64,000 nt of DNA from Photobacterium rosenbergii (GTDB taxonomy: Bacteria; Pseudomonadota; Gammaproteobacteria; Enterobacterales; Vibrionaceae), in contig NZ_PYMB01000003.1 of NCBI RefSeq assembly GCF_003026455.1, positions 310,001 to 374,000 on the forward strand, written 5' to 3'. Under the pieces are notes generated by a model that was not told the DNA's origin, ran no database searches, and saw only the letters and a list, made by a program, of their open reading frames with translations. Numbering within the stretch: position 1 is the first letter of the stretch; every line of letters starts with the position of its first letter. This document shows, piece after piece, positions 1 through 7,947 of the stretch. The translations under genes and the position numbers were made by a program.

Positions 1-204
1 ACTGAATAATAGGTAAAGTCGTTCCAAATAAATCCCTTTCCATGGCCTTCCTTATTAAATCTGGCTCATATTGATAGGAATTATCATGCCATTCTTTGGT
101 TATAATAAACGTGCTACAGTTCACTCTGTTATAACTGACCTGTTATAAACATTCGCATCTATCGCACTAAGCCATTCCGGTTTTGGTTTAGGAATGGAAG
201 ACAA
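1..204 (-). pseudogene. Frameshifted small gene, partial at window edge
   Basis: Reading the minus strand, a strong AGGAGG (212-217) lies 7 nt before a TTG codon at 204-202. This opens a frame that runs about 26 codons to a TGA near 127-125. A second frame, with no stop to the window edge, continues in protein-like sequence (WHDNSYQYEPDL and so on). The two are offset by a 14-nt duplication: CTGTTATAA occurs at 126-134 and again at 140-148. Removing one 14-nt unit joins both frames into one ORF. The gene starts 19 nt after the stop of the APH-like gene, so it was probably co-transcribed with it. The product is not recognised. The call rests on frame reconstruction only. Confidence 0.5.
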
Positions 205-223
205 AACAAAGCCTCCTCAGGAA

Positions 224-1003
224 TCAGAGAGAGCATATTATTGATGTAATTTCATCTCGGTTTCTTTCTATATATCGAGCATCTTCAAGGTATGCCAAAT
301 GATGACCGTCACAGATATTTTGGGCAAATGATATATTGCCTTTCTCAGCTTCACTCACCATAAAAGACACTAAAGCGTTCAATCGCTCTATCATTGTATC
401 GATGAGCTGTAGACGATCCTCCTTGGCTAAACCGTAAGCATCACAGAATAGTTTTGCTCGAACTGACTGCTCGACTAAATCACCCAATGCATCGTGAGGG
501 TGTGTTTTAAATGGCGCCCAGCAATACACAGCATAAGCGACATCCCATACCCTTGGCGCTGGATGGGCCGTATCGAAATCAATAATCCCTATTACGCTTT
601 CTCCATCCAACACCACGTTATAAGGCGCATAATCACCATGGCAGATAACCTCTTGTGGCTCCCGGCTTGGTAGCATCCAGCACAAATCAGCATTTTGTGG
701 GCTCTGCACCCAACTTACCGTTGCATCATGATACTGCCGCAGCAGATAGCCTGCAGATGAAAGGGCTTGCTGGGTGGCAACTGGCCCGACTAATGGATAG
801 TTATATACTTCACCCTTAATGTAAGAGAGCATTTCATAACCTTCTTGGTTTACCCCAAAAACAGTCGGTGCCGCATGAAAAGCTTGGGTTTTAAGGTATC
901 TGAGTAACTTATGTACAGCAGGCGTCCACTCTTGAGTGGGCCGATATACAATATCTTTCAATCGATAGATTTGACCTTCTCGGCCACCTTGTAACTCTTC
1001 CAT
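224..1003 (-). CDS. Aminoglycoside phosphotransferase-family kinase
   Basis: A 259-residue cytoplasmic protein of the APH/choline kinase-like fold. The catalytic loop HGDYAPYN lies at about residues 122-129, with the catalytic Asp and metal-binding Asn. It is followed by the DFG-equivalent IDFD at about 141-144. These are the hallmarks of ATP-dependent small-molecule phosphotransferases. Length fits the family. The substrate cannot be read from sequence: many chromosomal members act on sugars, homoserine or unknown metabolites rather than antibiotics, so no resistance role is claimed. It is followed by a small frameshifted gene on the same strand. Confidence 0.8.
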   Translation of the reverse strand: MEELQGGREGQIYRLKDIVYRPTQEWTPAVHKLLRYLKTQAFHAAPTVFGVNQEGYEMLSYIKGEVYNYPLVGPVATQQALSSAGYLLRQYHDATVSWVQSPQNADLCWMLPSREPQEVICHGDYAPYNVVLDGESVIGIIDFDTAHPAPRVWDVAYAVYCWAPFKTHPHDALGDLVEQSVRAKLFCDAYGLAKEDRLQLIDTMIERLNALVSFMVSEAEKGNISFAQNICDGHHLAYLEDARYIERNRDEITSIICSL

Positions 1004-1041
1004 GATTTTCCACTTGAATTTAAACTCAGGTTTTAACCGAC

Positions 1042-1671
1042 TTAACTGCGATTAACTGTTGAGAGTAATGTACCAGCCCCTATGAACACACCACCTGTGA
1101 GTTTATTGAACATCTCCGCTCTCCCTGAAGCAAATACCCAGTTTGAAGACTTGGATCCTAGATAGGCATAAAAAAGTAACCAAGTAAGCTCTAACACTGC
1201 AAATGTGATAGCAAACACCAAATATTGGAAAAAAAGCGCTTCTGACGGATTGATAAATTGGGGAAAAAGCGCGGTAAAAAAGATAATCGCTTTAGGGTTA
1301 CTGGCTCCGACTATAAAACCGCTCATATAGTGACTGGCGAAATGGCTTGGGCCTGTAACTGCTGGTGATGGACTTTCAAAATGAGTGCTTTTAGATGTAA
1401 ACGACTTAATGCCAAGGAAGATCAAATACCCTGCACCTACCCACTTGATCAGATTAAACACCACCTCAGAAGAGGCAATAATGACTCCCAGTCCAGTAAA
1501 GGATAACGTCAATATAGACGTAATAGCAGTCAAACTACCCAAAGCGGTATATGCGCCAATTTTCCAGCCTGCCGTGACTCCCTTAGTCATACATAATAAC
1601 GAGCTTGGCCCTGGTGACGCGGTAAGAACCAGCACTGCAAGTACATAGTAGATCCATATCTCGAAGGTCAT
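1042..1671 (-). CDS. LysE/RhtB-family amino acid exporter
   Basis: A 209-residue inner-membrane protein with about six hydrophobic segments. It carries the N-terminal LysE signature: a tryptophan-containing first helix, then SPGPSSLLCMTKGVTAGWKIG at residues 19-39, and GASNPKAIIFFTALFPQF near residue 122. Family members export amino acids or related small molecules by proton antiport; the substrate here is unknown. It lies between the kinase gene and a toxin-like gene, all on the minus strand but with their own gaps (38 and 42 bp). Confidence 0.88.
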   Translation of the reverse strand: MTFEIWIYYVLAVLVLTASPGPSSLLCMTKGVTAGWKIGAYTALGSLTAITSILTLSFTGLGVIIASSEVVFNLIKWVGAGYLIFLGIKSFTSKSTHFESPSPAVTGPSHFASHYMSGFIVGASNPKAIIFFTALFPQFINPSEALFFQYLVFAITFAVLELTWLLFYAYLGSKSSNWVFASGRAEMFNKLTGGVFIGAGTLLSTVNRS

Positions 1672-1713
1672 ATGGAAACTCCTTTTCCATAAAAGTACGA
1701 TTAAAATATCACG

Positions 1714-2091
1714 TTAGCTTATGTATAGCTTTTTCTCCAACTTATAAAGCAGATTGTTTACCGTTATAGCCCGATAGGCCTCTTTCTGTGGTGTCTTTCT
1801 TGTTGTTTTAACAAAGACGTGAATAATAACAATATCGCCTTCTTTGCTTTTTGCGAAAAGTACCCTTATCGATTCTTTTCCAGCATCGACTCTTAACTTA
1901 TATATCGTACCTTTGTATTTCCAAATTTTTGGTTTCAGTACTTTTAGATTCTTACAAGAGTAAATATCACCATGCTCAACATAAGTATTTAACTTGTTAA
2001 AGAGGCTAATACGAAGCTCATGAGACATGGCGTTAAGTATCAAGGGCACTGAAAGCGCTGTTTCAGTGTCATCAACAATAAAGATTTTCAT
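1714..2091 (-). CDS. RelE/HigB-like (phage Gp49-like) toxin, no antitoxin visible
   Basis: A 125-residue protein starting at MKIFIVDD. A longer reading to 2151 adds a cysteine-rich extension that I do not believe. The C-terminal half has the RelE/HigB beta-sheet pattern: LKPKIWKYKGTIYKLRV, then IRVLFAKSKEGDIVIIHVFVKTTRKTP, then a terminal helix (EAYRAI). Proteins of this family are ribosome-dependent mRNA interferases normally paired with a helix-turn-helix antitoxin, which in HigBA follows the toxin. Here 42 bp separate the stop from lysE and no antitoxin ORF lies on either side. Confidence 0.6.
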   Translation of the reverse strand: MKIFIVDDTETALSVPLILNAMSHELRISLFNKLNTYVEHGDIYSCKNLKVLKPKIWKYKGTIYKLRVDAGKESIRVLFAKSKEGDIVIIHVFVKTTRKTPQKEAYRAITVNNLLYKLEKKLYIS

Positions 2092-2310
2092 ATTGGTACA
2101 GCACCTGTTTTTACACGATGATAAACGTGAAGTGCGGACGCATATAATCAATTCTATTGAATAGGCTGTTTGATTATTTCAGCTTGATTCTCACCATGAA
2201 ACATCACAGATAACATCTATTTATTGCAAAGAATAAGTCAAGCCGATCAACTTTGTAACTAATCAGGTCTAAAATCAGAAAGATAACCTTAAACTTACAA
2301 GGCTAAATAC

Positions 2311-2967
2311 ATGTCACTTCCAATCCTTTACTCTTTGCGGAGGTGTCCTTATTGCATAAGGGCAAGGCTCGCAATATTAATGGCTCAACAACCTGTAAAG
2401 GTACGTGATGTAGTTACCCGCAACTTACCGGTTGAGATGCTCCAGGCCTCACCAAAAGGAACAGTGCCTGTATTGGTGATAAATAAGTCAGAAGTGGTCG
2501 ATGAAAGCCTAGATATCATGCTTTGGGCCCTTAAGCAAAATGACCCTCTTAATTTGCTGTTAAGTGATAAGCCTCTTTCTCATCAAACCGAGATGATTTC
2601 ATTGATATATCGTAATGACAATGATTTCGTCCCTTCACTAGATAAGTACAAGATTGCCGCTCGTTATCATCACAATAATGCCCTGACCTACCGTCAGGAG
2701 TGTGAGCAATTTATCAGTACTCTTGAATATCATTTAGCCAAACAAACCTTCTTGATGGGTGAGCGTCCAAGCTTGGTTGACTACGCAGTATTGCCGTTTA
2801 TCCGACAGTTCTCGCGAGTTGATAGAAAGTGGTATTTAGGCGCTCCTTACTCTCATCTCGAGCGATGGCTTAATACACATTACCAGAACCCGCTTTATTC
2901 CAAAGCTATGACTCAATACCCTCGATGGCTCGATACCAAGCAAGAGTTTTTGATAGGGAATGTTTAG
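2311..2967 (+). CDS. Glutathione S-transferase-like, glutaredoxin-type CPYC motif
   Basis: A 218-residue soluble protein with an N-terminal thioredoxin-fold GST domain. It has the redox motif CPYC at residues 12-15, the cis-proline segment KGTVPVL and the following glutathione-binding ESLDI. An all-helical C-terminal GST domain follows. The dithiol CPYC is typical of glutaredoxin-2-like and omega-type GSTs, which act as thiol transferases rather than detoxifying conjugases. AAGG sits 8 nt upstream of the ATG. It is monocistronic, and the physiological substrate is unknown. Confidence 0.82.
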   Translation: MSLPILYSLRRCPYCIRARLAILMAQQPVKVRDVVTRNLPVEMLQASPKGTVPVLVINKSEVVDESLDIMLWALKQNDPLNLLLSDKPLSHQTEMISLIYRNDNDFVPSLDKYKIAARYHHNNALTYRQECEQFISTLEYHLAKQTFLMGERPSLVDYAVLPFIRQFSRVDRKWYLGAPYSHLERWLNTHYQNPLYSKAMTQYPRWLDTKQEFLIGNV

Positions 2968-3045
2968 TGTTGCAGACAGGATAGCCAGTTTTAATTTAGA
3001 AAGGATGCATTGACCACAAAGGCAGCCAATGCAGTGTTTGTTCGT

Positions 3046-3381
3046 TTAGGCTTTCTTGACGTACTTAGCAGTAATCATCATTTCACCGGCACCATCGACT
3101 TTACAATCGAGTTGGTGATCTTTGCCGTCTACGATGCGGCGAACAACGGCCTTGGTACCAATCTTGATGACCAATGAGCTTCCTGTCACCTTGAGGTCTT
3201 TCGCCACTGTGACCTTATCGCCTTCAGCCAACAGCGTTCCATTGGCATCTTTAATTGACAAAGCCTCTTCTTCGGCAAGTTCAGTTGGGTTCCATTCATA
3301 AGCACATTCTGGACAAATCAGATGGTTTTGATCTTGGTAAACGTACTCTGACTGACAGTTCGGGCAAGGAGGCAAAGACAT
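3046..3381 (-). CDS. yjdM: PhnA/YjdM zinc-ribbon protein
   Basis: A 111-residue protein. The N-terminal zinc ribbon has CPNC (6-9) and CPEC (23-26). The conserved YjdM C-terminal domain follows ([21 protein letters not shown] through [11 protein letters not shown]). The family was called PhnA (alkylphosphonate uptake) from its position in E. coli, but it is not phosphonoacetate hydrolase and its role is unresolved. It lies 14 kb from the AEP cluster with no shared operator that I could see, so a phosphonate role is not inferred. Confidence 0.9.
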   Translation of the reverse strand: MSLPPCPNCQSEYVYQDQNHLICPECAYEWNPTELAEEEALSIKDANGTLLAEGDKVTVAKDLKVTGSSLVIKIGTKAVVRRIVDGKDHQLDCKVDGAGEMMITAKYVKKA

Positions 3382-3540
3382 ATTTTTCTACTTCTAACTA
3401 ACAACACAATCAGCGTATGGTAATAGTTCTTGGCACCTTTAGCGAGCCAATTCCATTTACTCAAATGAAAACATACCGTTAAAGTGATTTAAACGACCCA
3501 GCAGCCAATCTGCCATAGGCAATCAATTACATGAGCATTG

Positions 3541-4197
3541 TTACGAAGGCTTCTTAGCCGAGAACAGAGCAACACAGCCAATCAACTCCACTTTTACGTC
3601 AATGAAGTATTCATTGAGTGATGCCACCAACGCATCGAGCTCGTCGTTGTGGTTACTAAAGATGCCCTTTTTATTGTAAATACCCATCAGTTTTTTGGCG
3701 AAAAAGTTCTGTTTTGTCCCTTTGCCCAAGATGGTACTACCAAACAGTACACCGCCATCGTTCAATTGGCTTTTCAAATGGCCAAACATAACGCCTTTTT
3801 CATTGAAACTACCGGGCAAGCAATGCAGCAAGTAGTTAACACTAATTGAATCAAACTTTTCGATGTTTAAATCAAGTGGCTCGAGTACATCTCCACAGTA
3901 AACTTCGGGTTGAAAATGGTGGATGGCTTTGGAGGCTGTCTCAAGGCTATTTTCATTCAAATCCAGCAGGGCAATTCGCTTTGTTGTTTGAGGCAAACAG
4001 TTCTTCAGGTAGTAACCGGAGCCAACCCCGACATCCAGGTGATTAGGTGACACCAGCGTTGAAAATTGCTCTCTAATCAACTTCGTCGGGCATTTCCAGA
4101 AGTAGTGGTTTGATACACCTAATACCCAAAAATCATAGATTGACAGCACTTTCTTCGAGTAGACAGCCTGTCCAGCCATGGTTTCTTCTTTATTCAT
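3541..4197 (-). CDS. Class I SAM-dependent methyltransferase
   Basis: A 218-residue cytoplasmic methyltransferase. Motif I LDVGVGSGY lies at residues 54-62. The acidic residue that binds the SAM ribose is in IALLDLNE, and a motif IV-like FDSISVNYLLHCLPG follows. This is the Rossmann-type SAM-binding core at typical length. The methyl acceptor cannot be assigned. An alternative start at residue 7 (MAGQAVYSKK) exists. It is monocistronic; the 230-bp region upstream contains a long perfect inverted repeat. Confidence 0.85.
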   Translation of the reverse strand: MNKEETMAGQAVYSKKVLSIYDFWVLGVSNHYFWKCPTKLIREQFSTLVSPNHLDVGVGSGYYLKNCLPQTTKRIALLDLNENSLETASKAIHHFQPEVYCGDVLEPLDLNIEKFDSISVNYLLHCLPGSFNEKGVMFGHLKSQLNDGGVLFGSTILGKGTKQNFFAKKLMGIYNKKGIFSNHNDELDALVASLNEYFIDVKVELIGCVALFSAKKPS

Positions 4198-4352
4198 ATT
4201 ATTTTCATATATTTATCGATTATTTGGCACAAAACTATACGAAATAATGCTTCTAACAAATCTTACCGGAAGGGATTATTCAAAATTCGGAACTAAGTAC
4301 ACATTGTGATAACAACTTCGTGAGATTTTGTTACATGCCAACACTGTATAAA

Positions 4353-4403
4353 CATACCACTCAAGTCCGTTCATCCCCCCTAATCACGGACTTGAGTGGT
4401 ATG
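4353..4403. repeat. 18-bp perfect inverted repeat (hairpin)
   Basis: The arms 4353-4370 and 4386-4403 are exact reverse complements (CATACCACTCAAGTCCGT and its complement) around a 15-nt C-rich loop. No T-run follows on either strand, so it is not a standard terminator. A TATAAA-like box lies just upstream (4347-4352). A transcript starting there would begin with this hairpin, about 110 nt ahead of the small ORF at 4513. Confidence 0.85.
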
Positions 4404-4512
4404 ACTTCTAAACCAACACAATTGAATTGTGGTATTGTATGACATATATCACAGCGCTATGAATTCTATCAGTTATATAATCAGCCTACCCCCAATCACG
4501 ATAATGATACTG

Positions 4513-4749
4513 ATGAACACAACAACACTCATTCATGACACTCTAAAACGCCTTGCTGCCCACGCTCCTGAGCAGCATGCCCAAATTCGCCAAGCCTTAT
4601 ACGAACAGCTAAGTCTGCCATTTAACAAACAGCTAGACCTGTATGTAAATGTGTTAGGGCCAATCAGCTCGGGGAAAATAACAGGGTGTCACAATATTGA
4701 AAAAGCTGCCGAGTTAGCCTTCGAAGTGCTAGAGAGGCCAAGCCATTAA
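4513..4749 (+). CDS. Small protein of unknown function
   Basis: A 78-residue soluble, mostly helical protein beginning MNTTTLIHDTLKRL. The frame is open upstream to 4429, but that part is hydrophobic and lacks a ribosome site. The internal ATG gives a compact product with amphipathic helices and no transmembrane segment. I do not recognise the family. It sits alone between a methyltransferase on the opposite strand and a convergent dehydrogenase, downstream of the long hairpin at 4353-4403. Confidence 0.55.
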   Translation: MNTTTLIHDTLKRLAAHAPEQHAQIRQALYEQLSLPFNKQLDLYVNVLGPISSGKITGCHNIEKAAELAFEVLERPSH

Positions 4750-4788
4750 ATCTCCCGCAACATGGCCCTACTTCGAGGGCCATGTTCA

Positions 4789-5730
4789 TCATGACCCCTG
4801 CTCGAAAGCCACCAGATTTTCGAAAGCTATTTTAAAGTACAGCTCATAGCTATTATGTTCCACATAACCAAGGTGCGGTGTTGCGGTAACATTAGGCAAA
4901 GAAAGCAACGGTTCATCACCGACAGATGCAGGCTCTTTATCAAACACATCTACCGCGGCCCGCTTGGTTGGTACAGCAAGAAGCTCATTGTAGAGCGCAG
5001 ACTTCTCAACAAGTTCAGAACGACTGATATTGAGAAATAGAGAATCCGGCTTCATTAGCCTCAAGTCACCTGCAGTCACACACTCTCGCGTGGCATCATT
5101 TAGACGCAGGTGAAGTGAAACAATATCTGAATTCGAAAAGAAATCGTGCTTGGAAACCGCTGATTCAAAGCCATGTTCCTGGGCTAACTTGCGAGACTGC
5201 TCACTGCCCCAAACCACAACTGACATTTCAAAAGCTTTGGCATATTGAGCAATTTGCTGCCCTATTTTACCATAACCCCAGATACCTAGTTTCAAGCCTT
5301 TGAGGGTACGTCCAAGCCCTAACACGCCTGAGTTTTGCCATTGGTTATTTTGAAGGTTAGAAGCATAAGTTGGGATATGACGACTTGCCGCCATGAGCAA
5401 AGCCCAACACAACTCTGAAGGTGCTATCGGAGAACCGCGCCCCTCCAAGACTTTGACCCCGTATTTTTCACACAGGTGGACATCTATATGATTACTGACT
5501 TTGCCCGTCTGGCTAATTACCTTAAGCCGTGGCAATTGAGAAAGTAGCGACTCCGTAATGACCGTTCTCTCACGGATTAACACAAGGGCCTCGGTGTCTT
5601 TGAGTTTGGCCACTAACTCTGACTCAGTCAGTGTTTCATTAAGCACGGTGACCTCATGCCCAGCCAATAGCTCGAAACAATCCAAGGTTTTGACGACATC
5701 CTGATAGTCATCCAACACTGTTATTTTCAC
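4789..5730 (-). CDS. D-2-hydroxyacid dehydrogenase family protein
   Basis: A 313-residue NAD(P)-dependent oxidoreductase of the D-isomer hydroxyacid dehydrogenase family (SerA/LdhA superfamily). The dinucleotide-binding GYGKIG is at residues 152-157. The substrate Arg segment LHLRLNDATRECV and the C-terminal catalytic His in TPHLGYVE are present. The usual FxNxxRGxxV region reads FLNISRSELV, with Ser for Gly. It lacks a SerA-type regulatory domain. The substrate is not predictable, and the neighbours give no pathway hint. Confidence 0.85.
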   Translation of the reverse strand: MKITVLDDYQDVVKTLDCFELLAGHEVTVLNETLTESELVAKLKDTEALVLIRERTVITESLLSQLPRLKVISQTGKVSNHIDVHLCEKYGVKVLEGRGSPIAPSELCWALLMAASRHIPTYASNLQNNQWQNSGVLGLGRTLKGLKLGIWGYGKIGQQIAQYAKAFEMSVVVWGSEQSRKLAQEHGFESAVSKHDFFSNSDIVSLHLRLNDATRECVTAGDLRLMKPDSLFLNISRSELVEKSALYNELLAVPTKRAAVDVFDKEPASVGDEPLLSLPNVTATPHLGYVEHNSYELYFKIAFENLVAFEQGS

Positions 5731-5839
5731 TTCACCCTCCTTGTTGATAGATACCGTGTGTTATTACTCCGATAAGATAGAACCCAATTCCAGTATGACA
5801 ACGCACGCCACGCTTTGGGGATCTTGCAAGTTTCAACGG

Positions 5840-6304
5840 TTATCCATGTAATACTGGTTTGCGATAGACTTTCGTTACTTCACCCGAAGGTTGATAAGCA
5901 TCTTCTATGCGGGTCCAACCAAATTTCTCGTACAAGCCATCATGATCCGTTGTCAGGTAGAGATGTGTGTACCCGATAGACTTAGCAACATTACTTGCAT
6001 GTTCAAACATAGTTCCACAAAGGCGCTTCCCCCTGTACTCGGGCTCAATAAATAAGGAGCTAAACCACGGGTAGAGATCGTGCCTGCTAACAAAGTCATT
6101 AATAATTAAGCCAAAGCAGCCGACAATTTGATCGCTATTAACCAGCACATAAAATTGTGGGATGGCATCTTCTGACTTGCTTGAGTTGAGCATTGCATTT
6201 TCAAAGTATGGGTAATTTTCTTGGGAGCCCCACTTGGAGTGGATGTATTTTGCGCACTCCAAGATACCTTTCGGGTAATCATTGACGTTATATATTTTGT
6301 ACAT
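5840..6304 (-). CDS. GNAT-family N-acetyltransferase (integron cassette)
   Basis: A 154-residue GNAT protein. The acetyl-CoA pyrophosphate loop EPEYRGKRLCGTMFEHA matches the Q/R-x-x-G-x-G/A region, and C-terminal YEKFGWTRI is typical of the fold. The substrate is unknown. AAAAGGA lies 6 nt before the ATG. The gene begins about 20 bp after the conserved R' end of an attC-like site (6325-6331). Its TAA overlaps a GGATAAC box (5839-5845), as seen where a cassette gene runs into its own attC. I could not pair the rest of that downstream site convincingly. Confidence 0.85.
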   Translation of the reverse strand: MYKIYNVNDYPKGILECAKYIHSKWGSQENYPYFENAMLNSSKSEDAIPQFYVLVNSDQIVGCFGLIINDFVSRHDLYPWFSSLFIEPEYRGKRLCGTMFEHASNVAKSIGYTHLYLTTDHDGLYEKFGWTRIEDAYQPSGEVTKVYRKPVLHG

Positions 6305-6324
6305 CTTAAGTCCTTTTAATCCAT

Positions 6325-6436
6325 ACCTAACAGTTGCTGATACAGTTAGGCATCACCTAGAAACAAGGCACTTTCAATTGACCTCATCATTACTAATTAC
6401 CCGCCTAAGAGGTGAGCAAAGCTAACCCTGTTATGT
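6325..6436 (-). other. attC-like integron recombination site (A)
   Basis: Read on the minus strand, it starts with ACATAAC (6430-6436) and ends with GTTAGGT (6325-6331), which fits the GTTRRRY crossover box. The inner arms can pair: CAG..TTAG...CACCT on the R'' side with AGGTGATGCCTAACTG on the R' side. It begins 2 bp after the stop of the upstream acetyltransferase gene, which is the usual cassette arrangement. Length is 112 bp. Confidence 0.6.
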
Positions 6437-6438
6437 TT

Positions 6439-7209
6439 CTACTCTTTACACCAAACACTTCGTATAGCAGCACGACTAAAACCTACTGATTTACAGTTCT
6501 TACTGCTAGTACTGTTTGGCATTACGTCAGTTAATAGCACCTGAATACCTAACGAGATTGAATCTTCTATTCGAGCTTTGAGTAAAGCAGTTTGGCAGCC
6601 CATAGAACGAAAATTCTCTTGGGTGTACGCATTAGCTAATATCGCATGCTCATGTTCGATAAAACTCGTTGCCCAAGCACAAGGCTTACCGTTTATTCTT
6701 GCCACATAGCAACGGAATGTATCGGTACAATAGAAAGAGCGCTTCTTTTGCCAGATATTATCGGTACACTCTAAACCTGAGGTTTTGAGTAAAGCCAAAA
6801 AATCATCAACTTTGCTGTGGTCCCAACGTTCAACTGATACTGACTCTGAAATGTCTGTGGGTGCAACATAACTTGATGCCCGTAACTCAAGAAACTCATG
6901 TTCATAAGCGGGTGCAAGCCCACAGTTTGATAGCCAGGCTTTCAACTCATTTGTATCCGCTTTGGGCTCAATAGAAATCTCAGGCGAAATGCCATGATTA
7001 AACCGCTTAAAGTGATTCTCTAAGTTTTCTGGACTACTTACATCATGAATGATTATCTGATTATCGTACCTACGTGTTTGGTCGACAAAAACAGAACATC
7101 CTCCTGCTTCAAGGATAGAAAGATCACTTGGTAGGTCTGTTGATAGCGTTCGCTTATTATTAAATTGGAAATACGAACTATATACGTCTCTTACTCTTTT
7201 ATCTTGCAT
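6439..7209 (-). CDS. GNAT-family N-acetyltransferase, 256 aa (integron cassette)
   Basis: A 256-residue protein whose C-terminal half is a GNAT domain: CYVARINGKPCAWATSF as central strands, NAYTQENFRSMGCQTALLKARI as acetyl-CoA loop and helix, then MPNSTSSKNCKSVGFSRA. The N-terminal 120 residues are a divergent second lobe, as in long two-domain GNATs. GAGGG precedes the ATG by 4 nt. The stop lies against attC site A. It shares its cassette-sized interval with a divergent third acetyltransferase gene at 7338, 128 bp away. Confidence 0.8.
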   Translation of the reverse strand: MQDKRVRDVYSSYFQFNNKRTLSTDLPSDLSILEAGGCSVFVDQTRRYDNQIIIHDVSSPENLENHFKRFNHGISPEISIEPKADTNELKAWLSNCGLAPAYEHEFLELRASSYVAPTDISESVSVERWDHSKVDDFLALLKTSGLECTDNIWQKKRSFYCTDTFRCYVARINGKPCAWATSFIEHEHAILANAYTQENFRSMGCQTALLKARIEDSISLGIQVLLTDVMPNSTSSKNCKSVGFSRAAIRSVWCKE

Positions 7210-7337
7210 CGTTCCCTCGATACTAAAAACTCAACCTTGAACTTAAAATGATAAGCGTTGGAAACCTGCCTAATACTTTTTATGTGATACTTCCTGCATC
7301 GTATATAATTTGGAAAAATAGATACATAAGAGTACTT

Positions 7338-7790
7338 ATGCTAAGACAATTACAACTTACCGATAAAGCAAAAATGCTTGAGCTTGTGAACAAGACACAA
7401 ATTTTTGCTCCAGAAGAAGTTTCATTCATTGCTGATACTTTTGAAGGCGAATCTAGTGAGGCTGTATGGTTCGGTAAATTTGAAGGCGAGCGAATGATTG
7501 GTGTCGCATACTGCGTGCCAATGGAAATGACCAACGCTACATGGAATGTACTCATGCTACTCGTTGATCCTGAACATCACCGACGTGGAATCGGTAAAGA
7601 ATTGATGCAACTAATGGAAAGTACTTTGACCCAAAAAGGGCAAAGACTTCTTATTGTAGAAACCTCGAGTACAGACGACTTTCGAACGGCAAGATCATTT
7701 TACCGTGCAATTGGCTACGCTCAGCAAGGAGCCATAGAGCATTACTACGATGATGATGACCACAAAATTACGTTTATCAAAAGGCTGTAA
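7338..7790 (+). CDS. GNAT-family N-acetyltransferase, 150 aa
   Basis: A compact GNAT protein starting MLRQLQLTDKAKMLELV. The core VLMLLVDPEHHRRGIGKELMQLME contains a textbook R-R-G-I-G-K acetyl-CoA loop, and RSFYRAIGYAQ is the C-terminal motif. I chose the ATG at 7338 because AAGAG lies about 8 nt upstream and the family begins here; the frame is open to 7248. It runs opposite to the attC orientation of the island. Its stop is about 30 bp from the R' end of attC site B. Confidence 0.85.
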   Translation: MLRQLQLTDKAKMLELVNKTQIFAPEEVSFIADTFEGESSEAVWFGKFEGERMIGVAYCVPMEMTNATWNVLMLLVDPEHHRRGIGKELMQLMESTLTQKGQRLLIVETSSTDDFRTARSFYRAIGYAQQGAIEHYYDDDDHKITFIKRL

Positions 7791-7818
7791 TGTATTTGAA
7801 GCTATGCTTGGGGCTGTC

Positions 7819-7945
7819 GTATAAGGCCGCGTTAGGTAGTGAGCAGCGCTACCACCCAACCTAAACTAGGCGCCTTAAACACGAAACCCAACGCGGAGAC
7901 GAAAATCCCAAGCGTTGGGAATCACTCATAAATGCTTTGTTATAA
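7819..7945 (-). other. attC-like integron recombination site (B), R' box altered
   Basis: On the minus strand it opens TTATAAC (7939-7945), then AAAGCATTTATGAGTGATTCCCAACGCT, and closes AGCGCTGCTCACTACC..GCGGCCTTATAC. The two ends fold on each other as in Vibrio attC sites of about 125 bp. The crossover box reads CTTATAC (7819-7825) instead of GTTATAC, so the G of the conserved GTT triplet is lost. The R'' box starts 2 bp after the dGTPase stop. Confidence 0.75.
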
Positions 7946-7947
7946 AT

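Noticed and set aside
224..1003. Antibiotic resistance gene
   Set aside because: The APH fold alone does not show aminoglycoside activity; the context is chromosomal and unremarkable.
3046..3381. PhnA/YjdM as a phosphonate gene of the AEP system
   Set aside because: The family name is historical, and no PhnR-like operator lies upstream.
5731..5839. Possible attC site downstream of the first acetyltransferase cassette
   Set aside because: A GGATAAC box is present at the stop codon, but I could not pair the inner arms or find a matching GTT box.
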